From DATBAK01 sp036787815 (lineage in GTDB: Bacteria; Actinomycetota; Acidimicrobiia; IMCC26256; PALSA-610): a DNA stretch of 15,747 nucleotides. The position numbers and the translations under genes are program-made. Below are positions 1 to 5,717 of this stretch, piece after piece. Location of the stretch: positions 1 through 15,747 of the forward strand of contig DAIQOP010000076.1 of assembly GCA_036787815.1 (NCBI GenBank), given 5' to 3'. The notes beneath the pieces were generated by a model. The model saw nothing but the letters and a program-made list of their open reading frames with translations. It did not search any database and was not told where the DNA came from. Numbering within the stretch: position 1 is the first letter of the stretch; the number at the start of each line of letters is the position of its first letter.

Positions 1-52
1 TGGTCCCGATGTTCAAATGCGGCTTGTTCCGCTCAAACTTTGCCTTCGCCAT
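1..52 (-). CDS. tuf: Elongation factor Tu, N-terminal fragment (runs off the left edge)
   Basis: Reading leftward from an ATG at 52-50, the 17 visible codons give MAKAKFERNKPHLNIGT, the standard N-terminus of bacterial EF-Tu just before the GHVDHGK P-loop, which lies outside the window. EF-Tu is the cytoplasmic GTPase that delivers aminoacyl-tRNA to the ribosome. A GGAGAG ribosome binding site sits at 63-58, five bases before the start, which supports this ATG. The gene follows tRNA-Thr and tRNA-Met on the same strand after about 55 bases, so all three may be cotranscribed, a grouping known from other bacteria. Only the start is visible, so intactness and whether this is the sole tuf copy cannot be judged. 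Confidence 0.93.
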   Translation of the reverse strand, partial: MAKAKFERNKPHLNIGT

Positions 53-107
53 CGGGACTCTCCGTGGTTGCTGATCGATCGGGCTGGGTGGGCGTGACGG
101 TGGGGGG

Positions 108-184
108 TGGTAGCGGAGGCGGGACTCGAACCCGCGACCCCACGATTATGAGCCGTGTGCTCTTGCCAACTGAGCTACTCCGCC
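108..184 (-). tRNA. tRNA-Met (anticodon CAT)
   Basis: A complete cloverleaf reads on the minus strand. The acceptor stem is GGCGGAG with CTCCGCT (one G-U at 1:72), the D stem GCTC/GAGC, the anticodon stem CACGG/TCGTG around loop CTCATAA, and the T stem GCGGG/CCCGC with loop TTCGAGT. Discriminator A73 is followed by an encoded CCA at 110-108. It lacks the three G-C pairs in the anticodon stem and the 1:72 mismatch of an initiator, so elongator Met fits best. A lysidine-modified tRNA-Ile(CAT) cannot be fully excluded from sequence alone, but the Thr-Met-tuf context favours Met. Confidence 0.93.
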
Positions 185-188
185 AAAC

Positions 189-209
189 GGGGCCTGCTAC
201 GCAGGCCCC
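189..209. other. Perfect hairpin between tRNA-Thr and tRNA-Met
   Basis: Bases 189-197 (GGGGCCTGC) pair perfectly with 201-209 around a three-base loop TAC. The stem lies in the 28-base spacer between the two tRNA genes, directly after the 3' end of tRNA-Thr, and is followed on the transcribed strand by GTTT and not a long U tract. It could guide processing of the tRNA precursor or act as a weak terminator; the sequence does not decide between these. Confidence 0.55.
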
Positions 210-212
210 CGG

Positions 213-285
213 AGCCCCCTTACGGAATCGAACCGTAGACCCCTTCCTTACCATGGAAGTGCTCTGCCGTCTGAGCTAAGGGGGC
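213..285 (-). tRNA. tRNA-Thr (anticodon GGT)
   Basis: A complete 73-base cloverleaf reads on the minus strand. The acceptor stem is GCCCCCT/AGGGGGC (7 of 7 pairs), the D stem GCTC/GAGC, the anticodon stem CTTCC/GGAAG around loop ATGGTAA (anticodon GGT), and the T stem TACGG/CCGTA with loop TTCGATT. The discriminator base is T. No CCA is encoded (CCG follows), so the 3' end must be completed by CCA-adding enzyme, unlike the neighbouring tRNA-Met. It is first in the tRNA-Thr, tRNA-Met, tuf series. Confidence 0.95.
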
Positions 286-294
286 AACCTGCCC

Positions 295-300
295 AGGATA
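295..300 (-). promoter_or_regulatory. Candidate -10 element for the tRNA-Thr/tRNA-Met/tuf unit
   Basis: TATCCT reads on the minus strand, placing a transcription start within a few bases of the tRNA-Thr 5' end at 285. No convincing -35 box lies at the expected distance (GGAAGG is there), so the call rests on the -10 match and position only. Confidence 0.3.
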
Positions 301-328
301 GCGGACGGCGCGCGCTACCTTCCGGGCC

Positions 329-823
329 GTGGACCTGCAGCTACGCCTGGCCGAGCGTCGAGACGCCGAAGCGATCCGTTCGATCTACAACCCCGAGGTC
401 CTCGAGTCGACGGTCACGTTCGACCTCGTGCCCCGCACGCTCGAGGACCAGTTGGCCTGGATCGACGACCACGCCGGCGGCCACCCCGCGATCGTGGCCA
501 CCGACGGCGCCGACACGGTGCTCGGTTTCGGGTCGCTCAGCCCGTACCGGCCCCGGGCCGCCTACTCGACCACGGTCGAGGACTCGGTCTACGTGCATCG
601 AGACGCCCGCGGCGCCGGCGTGGGCGCGGCGCTGCTCGGCGAGCTGGTGCGCCTGGGCACCGCCCACGGCTTCCACTCCGCGATCGCCCGGATCGTCGGC
701 AACCACGAGGCGTCGATCGCCCTGCACTCCGGGTGCGGGTTCTCGACGATCGGGACCGAACGCGAGATCGGCCGCAAGTTCGGACGCTGGCTCGACGTCG
801 TGCTCATGCAACGCATGCTCTGA
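329..823 (+). CDS. GNAT N-acetyltransferase, phosphinothricin-acetyltransferase (PAT/Bar, MnaT-like) type
   Basis: The 164-residue protein covers a whole GNAT domain. The acetyl-CoA loop RDARGAGVGAALL (about residues 91-103) fits the R/Q-x-x-G-x-G/A signature. The STVTFD segment (27-32), SPYRPRAAY (71-79) before an ESTVYV-like strand, and GRWLDVVLMQ near the C-terminus match the PAT/Bar/YncA branch. These enzymes transfer acetyl from acetyl-CoA to the amino group of small amino-acid-like substrates such as phosphinothricin or methionine sulfone or sulfoximine; the natural substrate cannot be read from sequence. The start is GTG at 329 with no clear ribosome binding site. A TACCTT box at 316-321 ends seven bases upstream, so the transcript may be leaderless. 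It stands alone, divergent from the tRNA-Thr unit. Confidence 0.88.
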   Translation: MDLQLRLAERRDAEAIRSIYNPEVLESTVTFDLVPRTLEDQLAWIDDHAGGHPAIVATDGADTVLGFGSLSPYRPRAAYSTTVEDSVYVHRDARGAGVGAALLGELVRLGTAHGFHSAIARIVGNHEASIALHSGCGFSTIGTEREIGRKFGRWLDVVLMQRML

Positions 824-926
824 CGTCTGATCCACAGGGCTGATGGCCGAGCGCCGGAACGTCGTCGACGCGACGGCAGTGATGACGCAGCTCGGCGCGA
901 GACCGGGCGCCTGGGCAACCGGCTCG
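824..926. other. Convergent intergenic spacer with a weak inverted repeat
   Basis: This spacer separates two convergent genes. GCCGAGC at 846-852 is complementary to GCTCGGC at 890-896, and a small inner repeat GTCG...CGAC lies at 861-874. The loop is long and no U tract follows, so a bidirectional terminator is only possible. I see no gene here. Confidence 0.3.
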
Positions 927-1481
927 TCAGAACGTCGGGACCTGGGGGCCGACGAGAGAGAAGCCACACGCGCCGCCCACGAGATCCGACGAGTCGCGGA
1001 GCGACGCGAGCCCGTTCGTCAGTGGCGTCATGCTCTTGCCGAAGAAGGTCCCGAAATCGGGCGACGTCCTCAGGTCCACCCGCCCGACATCCACCTGGCG
1101 GGCGGTGTCGGCGAGCGTGGCGCGCAGCGGCGCGGGCGCATCGAGCGCGGCGACCCGCAGCGACAACTCGAGCGCGTCGAGGCGAGGACCGAGCGCGACC
1201 TTCGCGCGAGCATCCGATGCAGGTGTCATGTTCCGGGCACCGAGCCAGGTCTCCCACACACCGTTCGCAGTATCCGCAGTGACGCGCACCGCCCGCAGCG
1301 AGGGGCACGAACGTGCGGGGATCGCGATCGGCTTCAGGTGGGGCCGTTCCAGGGAACCGATCGAGAAGCTCGCGCTCGAGGCGATCGCCGCGAGGCCGAG
1401 GGCGAGCAGCCCGCCGCTGACGGCCGGAAGCAACAGCAGCAGGCCCACGGTCCGGGCCGAGCGACGGGCAACGACTCCCAC
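927..1481 (-). CDS. Unrecognised membrane-anchored or secreted protein
   Basis: I do not recognise the family. The open frame continues upstream into tRNA-Tyr, so its first codons cannot be coding; I chose GTG at 1481-1479, which gives 184 residues. A short Arg-rich start (RRSAR) is followed by a strongly hydrophobic stretch (TVGLLLLLPAVSGG to LAAIASSA, about residues 11-33), typical of an uncleaved signal anchor or a signal peptide. The rest is a soluble Ala/Leu/Asp-rich, mostly helical-looking domain with two Cys, one soon after the anchor (RSCPSL) and one near the end (GACGF), which could form an extracytoplasmic disulfide. No ribosome binding site precedes the GTG. A CACAAT box ending seven bases upstream would suit a leaderless transcript. 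It lies 33 bases after tRNA-Tyr on the same strand. Confidence 0.55.
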   Translation of the reverse strand: MGVVARRSARTVGLLLLLPAVSGGLLALGLAAIASSASFSIGSLERPHLKPIAIPARSCPSLRAVRVTADTANGVWETWLGARNMTPASDARAKVALGPRLDALELSLRVAALDAPAPLRATLADTARQVDVGRVDLRTSPDFGTFFGKSMTPLTNGLASLRDSSDLVGGACGFSLVGPQVPTF

Positions 1482-1514
1482 GAAGGAGATTGTGCCATTG
1501 TGCAGCGTCGAGCG

Positions 1515-1597
1515 TGGGCCGGGTTGGATTCGAACCAACGTAGCGGTAACGCAACGGGTTTACAGCCCGTCCCCTTTGGCCTCTCGGGTACCGACCC
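1515..1597 (-). tRNA. tRNA-Tyr (anticodon GTA)
   Basis: An 83-base class II tRNA reads on the minus strand. The acceptor stem is GGGTCGG/CCGGCCC (one G-U), the anticodon stem ACGGG/CCCGT around loop CTGTAAA (anticodon GTA), and a long variable arm (about TGCGTTACCGCTACG) precedes T stem GTTGG/CCAAC with loop TTCGAAT. The discriminator is A, and CGC follows, so CCA is not encoded. A TAACGT box at 1609-1604 is placed to start transcription at or just before the 5' end. Confidence 0.95.
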
Positions 1598-1603
1598 GGC
1601 GCT

Positions 1604-1609
1604 ACGTTA
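1604..1609 (-). promoter_or_regulatory. Candidate -10 element for tRNA-Tyr (overlapping one for yajQ)
   Basis: TAACGT on the minus strand overlaps TACGTT (1603-1608) on the plus strand, so one short AT-containing patch could serve as the -10 for both divergent genes. No good -35 is visible on either strand. Confidence 0.3.
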
Positions 1610-1612
1610 GCA

Positions 1613-1627
1613 GCGCGCTTCGCGCGC
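1613..1627. other. GC-only hairpin in the yajQ leader / tRNA-Tyr upstream region
   Basis: GCGCGC (1613-1618), loop TTC, GCGCGC (1622-1627) form a perfect six-pair stem. It lies between the shared -10 patch and the yajQ ribosome binding site, so it would be in the yajQ 5' leader if transcription starts near 1612. Function unknown. Confidence 0.4.
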
Positions 1628-1634
1628 CTTTCCC

Positions 1635-1641
1635 AGGGGAG
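1635..1641 (+). promoter_or_regulatory. yajQ ribosome binding site
   Basis: AGGGGAG lies eight bases before the ATG at 1650, a strong Shine-Dalgarno match that fixes the yajQ start. Confidence 0.8.
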
Positions 1642-1649
1642 CAGCCGCC

Positions 1650-2138
1650 ATGCCGTCGTTCGACGTCGTCTCCGAAGTCGACCATCAAGAGGTCCGCAAC
1701 GCAGTCGATCAGGCCGCGCGAGAGGTCGCGACCCGCTTCGATTTCAAGGGCACCGACAGTGCCGTCGAGCTGAAGGAGTCGACAATCGAGCTCGCGTCGG
1801 CGAGCGAAGATCGACTCAAAGCCCTCGTGCAGGTGCTCGAGGAGAAGCTGGTGAAACGCAAGGTCTCGCTGAAGCTGCTCTCGTACGGCAAGGTCGAGGA
1901 GGCGACGAAGGGCAGCGTCCGCCAGACCGCGACGCTCAACGTCGGCATCTCCTCCGACAAGGCTCGCGAGATCGGCAAGTTCCTCAAGGGCCTCGGCCTC
2001 AAGGGTGTGCAGCACCAGGTGCAGGGTGAGCAGCTCCGGGTGACGGGCAAGAAGCGCGACGACCTCCAGGCCGCGATCGCCGCGCTGCGCGAGCACGACT
2101 TCGAGGTACCGCTGCAGTTCACCAACTTCCGCGACTGA
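1650..2138 (+). CDS. yajQ: YajQ-family nucleotide-binding protein
   Basis: The 162-residue protein is full length for the YajQ (UPF0234/DUF520) family. It begins MPSFDVVSEVDHQEVRNAVDQA, continues with RFDFKGTDS (about 29-37), and ends FEVPLQFTNFRD; these are family hallmarks. The fold is two ferredoxin-like halves, and members have been reported to bind cyclic-di-GMP (shown in Xanthomonas) or other nucleotides and act as regulators; the role in this organism is not shown by the sequence. The protein is cytoplasmic, with no signal or membrane segment. The start is supported by AGGGGAG eight bases upstream. It is a single-gene unit, divergent from tRNA-Tyr and convergent with htpX. Confidence 0.93.
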   Translation: MPSFDVVSEVDHQEVRNAVDQAAREVATRFDFKGTDSAVELKESTIELASASEDRLKALVQVLEEKLVKRKVSLKLLSYGKVEEATKGSVRQTATLNVGISSDKAREIGKFLKGLGLKGVQHQVQGEQLRVTGKKRDDLQAAIAALREHDFEVPLQFTNFRD

Positions 2139-2140
2139 CC

Positions 2141-2160
2141 GCACCGACTCGCGTCGGTGC
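2141..2160. terminator. Hairpin shared by convergent yajQ and htpX (candidate bidirectional terminator)
   Basis: GCACCGAC (2141-2148), loop TCGC, GTCGGTGC (2153-2160) make a perfect eight-pair stem. It begins two bases after the yajQ stop and lies 17 bases beyond the htpX stop. Neither strand has a U tract, as is common for terminators in GC-rich actinobacteria. Confidence 0.6.
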
Positions 2161-2177
2161 AGTGATGCGGCGACGCG

Positions 2178-3029
2178 TCAGCCGTGCTGGTGACGCAGGC
2201 GCGCGACCCGGTCGGCCGTGGGCGGGTGGCTGGAGTACAGGTTGGCGAAGCTGACCTTGCGGCCCGAGAACGGGTTGATGATGTACGCCGTCGCGTGCGC
2301 AGGGTCGATGTCCATCGGCACCTGCTTCGCGTAGGCCTCGATCTTCAGCAGCGCGGCTGCGAGCGGCTCGCCGGTGCCGATGAGCTCCGCACCGCTGCGG
2401 TCGGCCTCGTACTCACGCGAGCGCGAGAGCGCCATCTGGAGCAGGCCGGCGGCGATCGGGGCGAGGATCACCATCGCGAGCATCCCGAACACGTTGTTGT
2501 CGCGGTTGCGGTTGTTGCCGCCCCCACCGAACAGCGCGCCCCACATCGCCATGCGGGCGAGGAACGTGATGCCGAGTGCGACCGTCGCGGCCACCGAGCC
2601 GATGAGGATGTCGCGGTTGCGCACGTGGGAGATCTCGTGCGCGAGCACGCCGCGCAGCTCGTTCTCGTCGACCACCTGGAGCAGGCCCTGGGTGACGGCC
2701 ACCGCCGCGTGGCGCTCGTTACGACCGGTTGCGAAGGCGTTCGGCTGGGATGCCGGCGCGATGTAGATCGCGGGCATCGGCATGTCGGCGCGCTGGGTGA
2801 GGTCGCGGACGATCGCGTAGAGCTGCGGCGCTTCCTGCTCGGAGACCGGCTTGGCGCGGGCCGCCCTCACGGCCACCTTGTCGCTGAACCAGTACGAGCC
2901 GCCGACGAAGACGATGCCCAGGCCGAGGCCGAGGATCAGGCCGCCCTGGCCCCAGATCGAGCCGACGCCCATGAAGAGCGCGCCGAGGAGGGCGAGGAGG
3001 ACGAAGGTCTTGGTGGTGTTCTTCAACAT
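2178..3029 (-). CDS. htpX: HtpX-type membrane zinc metalloprotease
   Basis: This 283-residue M48-family protease matches HtpX in length and layout. Two N-terminal hydrophobic segments (about 8-25 and 30-47) are followed by the zinc site HEISH (131-135), two more hydrophobic segments (about 141-165 and 181-201), and REYEAD (205-210), whose Glu supplies the third zinc ligand. The active site faces the cytoplasm. The family degrades misfolded membrane proteins and is induced by envelope or heat stress in studied bacteria. The ATG at 3029 starts MLKNTTKTFVLLALLG and has AGGGA about seven bases upstream. A 190-base upstream region carries an inverted repeat and a possible stress-sigma promoter, so it is probably transcribed separately from the acs unit. 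Confidence 0.93.
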   Translation of the reverse strand: MLKNTTKTFVLLALLGALFMGVGSIWGQGGLILGLGLGIVFVGGSYWFSDKVAVRAARAKPVSEQEAPQLYAIVRDLTQRADMPMPAIYIAPASQPNAFATGRNERHAAVAVTQGLLQVVDENELRGVLAHEISHVRNRDILIGSVAATVALGITFLARMAMWGALFGGGGNNRNRDNNVFGMLAMVILAPIAAGLLQMALSRSREYEADRSGAELIGTGEPLAAALLKIEAYAKQVPMDIDPAHATAYIINPFSGRKVSFANLYSSHPPTADRVARLRHQHG

Positions 3030-3065
3030 CTCGTGTCCCTACTGACGGGAGTGTCGTTGGCGGAA

Positions 3066-3093
3066 ATAACACTGCATCCGGCGGTTTGTTTCC
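3066..3093 (-). promoter_or_regulatory. htpX: Candidate ECF-sigma (SigR/SigH-like) promoter for htpX
   Basis: On the minus strand GGAAA (3093-3089), an 18-base spacer and GTT (3070-3068) fit the actinobacterial SigR/SigH-type pattern GGAAT-N18-GTT with one mismatch. A start near 3060 would give a leader of about 30 bases for htpX. Read instead as a SigA promoter, TGTTAT (3071-3066) would be the -10, without a good -35. Confidence 0.35.
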
Positions 3094-3095
3094 GA

Positions 3096-3125
3096 GCCGC
3101 TCTCAGCTACCGCTCAGGGAGCGGC
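3096..3125. other. Inverted repeats between the HAD gene and htpX
   Basis: GCCGCTC (3096-3102) is complementary to GAGCGGC (3119-3125). A second copy, CCGCTC at 3110-3115, also pairs with GAGCGG (3119-3124) across three bases, so two hairpins compete for the same strand. The block ends just upstream of the candidate htpX promoter. It could be the terminator of the acs-HAD transcript or an operator for htpX. The rest of 3030-3218 shows no gene. Confidence 0.45.
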
Positions 3126-3218
3126 AAACGCTGCCAAGACCCCAACGATGGAGCAGGCGCAACAACCGTGACCAGTGCGATGCACGAAGGCGAAGCGCAC
3201 GCGGATGCGACCATGTGA

Positions 3219-3725
3219 TCAGTCGTAATAACCCGAGTGGACGTAGAGGCAGGGGATGCCTTCGGAGCGGAACATCTCGACGTTGCGGCGGTCGTCCTCG
3301 AAGGCGAGGCGCAGGTCGAAGCCGGCCGAGCGCAGCTCCCAGACCGTCGACTGCTTGAAGTCGCGCGAGAGCTCGTAATCGCCCCAGGGCCGCATGACCA
3401 GGAGATCCCAGCGGATCCGGTAGCGGCGGAGCCAGGCCTCGGTGAGCTCGTGCACCCGGTGCGGCCGCGCCGTGAGCAGCACGATCCGAAGCTCGGGTGC
3501 GAGCAGATCGAGCAGCCGTTGCACCTCTTCGATGACCGGGTCCTCGCCGCAGGCATCGAAGAAGGCCCGCCAGTTCGACCGCGGCGCCTCGATGTAGTGC
3601 TGGCGGGTCGATGCATCGGAGAGCACGCCGTCGATGTCGACGACGACCGCCGGGCCGGGATCGACCGGGCCGTCGCGCCAGGTCCAGTGGTCGGGCAGGA
3701 AGCGCATCGGTGTTGCGGCGCTCAC
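3219..3725 (-). CDS. Small HAD-superfamily phosphatase-like protein
   Basis: The protein has 168 residues from a GTG that overlaps the acs stop (GTGA), or 162 residues from an ATG at 3707. I prefer the GTG because GAGGAAGG lies immediately before it and overlap coupling is common here; the ATG has no ribosome binding site. HAD motifs are clear: VVVDIDGVLSD with D30 and D32 (motif I nucleophile and acid), LLTARP with T85 (motif II), K124 (likely motif III Lys), and FEDDRRN with D144/D145 (motif IV). It is a compact HAD without a visible large cap domain, resembling polynucleotide 3'-phosphatase or acid-phosphatase-like members. The substrate is unknown. The position behind acs, translationally coupled, hints at a shared metabolic or regulatory role, but this is inference. 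Confidence 0.8.
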   Translation of the reverse strand: MSAATPMRFLPDHWTWRDGPVDPGPAVVVDIDGVLSDASTRQHYIEAPRSNWRAFFDACGEDPVIEEVQRLLDLLAPELRIVLLTARPHRVHELTEAWLRRYRIRWDLLVMRPWGDYELSRDFKQSTVWELRSAGFDLRLAFEDDRRNVEMFRSEGIPCLYVHSGYYD

Positions 3726-5677
3726 CCTTCCTCGGACGGGCCCACCAGGTAGCGCGCCTTGATGCTGTCGACGATGCCCGGATCGGCGAGCGTGGTGGTG
3801 TCGCCCAGCACCTCGTCTTCGGCGACGTTGCGCAGCAACCGGCGCATGATCTTGCCCGACCGGGTCTTCGGGAGCTCGTCGGTGAAGAGGAGCGACTTGG
3901 GCTTCGCGATCGGACCGATGAGCTTCGCGACGTGCTCGCGCAACTCCTCGCCCAACGCGTCGCTCGGTGCGGTGCCGCCCCGCAGGATCACGAACGCGGC
4001 GATCGCCTGACCGCTCGTCGCGTCGTTGCGCCCGACGACCGCGGCTTCGGCGACCGCGGGGTGGTCGACGAGGGCCGACTCCACCTCGGTGGTCGAGATG
4101 TTGTGCCCGGCGACGAGCATGATGTCGTCCACGCGCCCGAGGAGCCAGAAGTACCCGCCGTCGTCGCGCTTGGCGCCGTCGCCGGCGAAGTACCGGCCGG
4201 CATACGTGCTCCAGTAGGTGTTGCGGTAGCGCTCGGGATCGCCCCAGATGCCCCGCAACATCGACGGCCACGGGCGCTCGAGCACGAGGTAGCCGCCGCC
4301 GGGGGTTCCGACGACCTGGCCGGAGTCGTCGACGATGTCGGCTGCGATACCCGGCAGCGGGAAGGTGGCGCTTCCGGGCTTCAAGGTCGTCGCTCCGGGG
4401 AGCGCGCTGATCATGATGGCGCCGGTCTCGGTCTGCCACCACGTGTCGACGACCGGGCAGCGGCCGCCGCCGATCTCCTGCCAGTACCAGACCCACGCTT
4501 CGGGGTTGATCGGTTCGCCGACGGTGCCGAGGAGACGCAGCGACGACAGGTCGTGCTTCGCGGGTTCGTCATCCCCCCACTTCATGAAGGTCCTGATCGC
4601 CGTCGGCGCGGTGTAGAAGGTGGTCACCTTGTACCGCTCGACCATCGACCAGAGGCGCGCGCGATCGGGATGGTCGGGCGTGCCTTCGTACATGACGCTC
4701 GTCGTCCGGTTCGCGAGCGGGCCGTAGACGACGTAGGAGTGACCCGTGACCCAGCCGACGTCGGCGGTGCACCAGAACACGTCGGTGTCGGGATGCAGGT
4801 CGAACACGTACCGGTGCGTGAACGCGACCTGCGTGAGGTAGCCACCGGTCGTGTGCATGATGCCCTTGGGGTGACCGGTCGTCCCGCTCGTGTAGAGGAT
4901 GTAGAGGAGATCCTCCGCATCCATCGACTCGCACGGGCACTCGGTGGATTGCAGGGGCACGAGGTCGTGGTACCAGACGTCGCGCGCGGCATCGAGCGCG
5001 ACCTCCTGCTCGGTGCGCCGGAGCACGACGACGCGCTCGATGCTCGGCGTGCCCGACAGGGCCTCGTCGGCGATCTCCTTCAGCGGGACGATCCCACCGC
5101 GGCGCCACGCGCCGTCGGCGGTGACGAGCACCTTGGCCTCGGCGTCGTTGATGCGGTCCTTCAGCGACTGGGCAGAGAAGCCACCGAACACCACCGAGTG
5201 CGCGGCACCGATGCGCGCGCACGCGAGCATCGTGATCGCGATCTCCGGAACCATGCCGAGGTAGATCGCGACGCGGTCGCCCTTCGTGACACCGAGCGAC
5301 TTGAGCGCGTTGGCGACCCGGCAGGTCTCCGCGAGCATGTCGGCGTAGGTGAGCACACGCACGTCGCCGGGCTCACCCTCCCAGTAGAACGCGACCTGGT
5401 CGCCGTGGCCGGCGGCGACATGACGGTCGAGGCAGTTGTACGCGACGTTGAGACGGCCGCCGACGAACCACTTCGCGAACGGTAGGTCCCAGTCGAGGAT
5501 CGTCGACCACTCCTGATCCCAATCGAGCGCGAGGGCCTGCCGGGCCCAGAAGCCCTGCCAATCGCGGTCGGCCTCCTGGTAGAGGTCGGTACCGGTGACG
5601 AGGGCCTGCTTCCGAAACGCCTCCGACGGCGCGAACGTGCGCCCCTCCTGCAACAACGCCTCCAGCGCCTCCGACAT
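3722..5677 (-). CDS. acs: Acetyl-CoA synthetase (AMP-forming)
   Basis: The 651-residue enzyme activates acetate with ATP to acetyl-AMP and then acetyl-CoA in the cytoplasm. The length and residue numbering match the well-studied Salmonella Acs. The phosphate loop YTSGTTGHPKG is at 262-272. Acetate-pocket residues V310, T311, V386 and W414 (in DTWWQTETG) are all present, which indicates acetate and not longer acids. The C-terminal catalytic Lys is K609 in RSGKIMRR, the residue acetylated in Acs regulation by Pat/sirtuin systems. The ATG at 5677 follows a strong GAGGGAGAG site. It sits 40 bases after the MidA-like gene; TAATAG in that gap could be a weak -10, so acs may have its own promoter as well as read-through from nuo. 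Its stop overlaps the HAD start. Confidence 0.96.
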   Translation of the reverse strand: MSEALEALLQEGRTFAPSEAFRKQALVTGTDLYQEADRDWQGFWARQALALDWDQEWSTILDWDLPFAKWFVGGRLNVAYNCLDRHVAAGHGDQVAFYWEGEPGDVRVLTYADMLAETCRVANALKSLGVTKGDRVAIYLGMVPEIAITMLACARIGAAHSVVFGGFSAQSLKDRINDAEAKVLVTADGAWRRGGIVPLKEIADEALSGTPSIERVVVLRRTEQEVALDAARDVWYHDLVPLQSTECPCESMDAEDLLYILYTSGTTGHPKGIMHTTGGYLTQVAFTHRYVFDLHPDTDVFWCTADVGWVTGHSYVVYGPLANRTTSVMYEGTPDHPDRARLWSMVERYKVTTFYTAPTAIRTFMKWGDDEPAKHDLSSLRLLGTVGEPINPEAWVWYWQEIGGGRCPVVDTWWQTETGAIMISALPGATTLKPGSATFPLPGIAADIVDDSGQVVGTPGGGYLVLERPWPSMLRGIWGDPERYRNTYWSTYAGRYFAGDGAKRDDGGYFWLLGRVDDIMLVAGHNISTTEVESALVDHPAVAEAAVVGRNDATSGQAIAAFVILRGGTAPSDALGEELREHVAKLIGPIAKPKSLLFTDELPKTRSGKIMRRLLRNVAEDEVLGDTTTLADPGIVDSIKARYLVGPSEEG

Positions 5678-5717
5678 CGTTCTCTCCCTCGTCGCCGTGC
5701 GCCGCCAAACCTATTAC

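Noticed and set aside
40..279. Short open frames on both strands across 33-279
   Set aside because: They translate tRNA-Met and tRNA-Thr (for example GGTRTRDPT and RVRVPPP) and are not genes.
1482..1538. Upstream start at 1538 for the membrane-anchored protein
   Set aside because: It would begin inside tRNA-Tyr; the residues MVRIQPGPRS are the translated T arm of the tRNA, a known false start.
843..1610. Plus-strand open frames across 843-1773 that might encode a protein instead of the minus-strand membrane protein
   Set aside because: They run through tRNA-Tyr, lack any recognisable domain and are Arg-rich, whereas the minus frame shows a clean signal-anchor segment.
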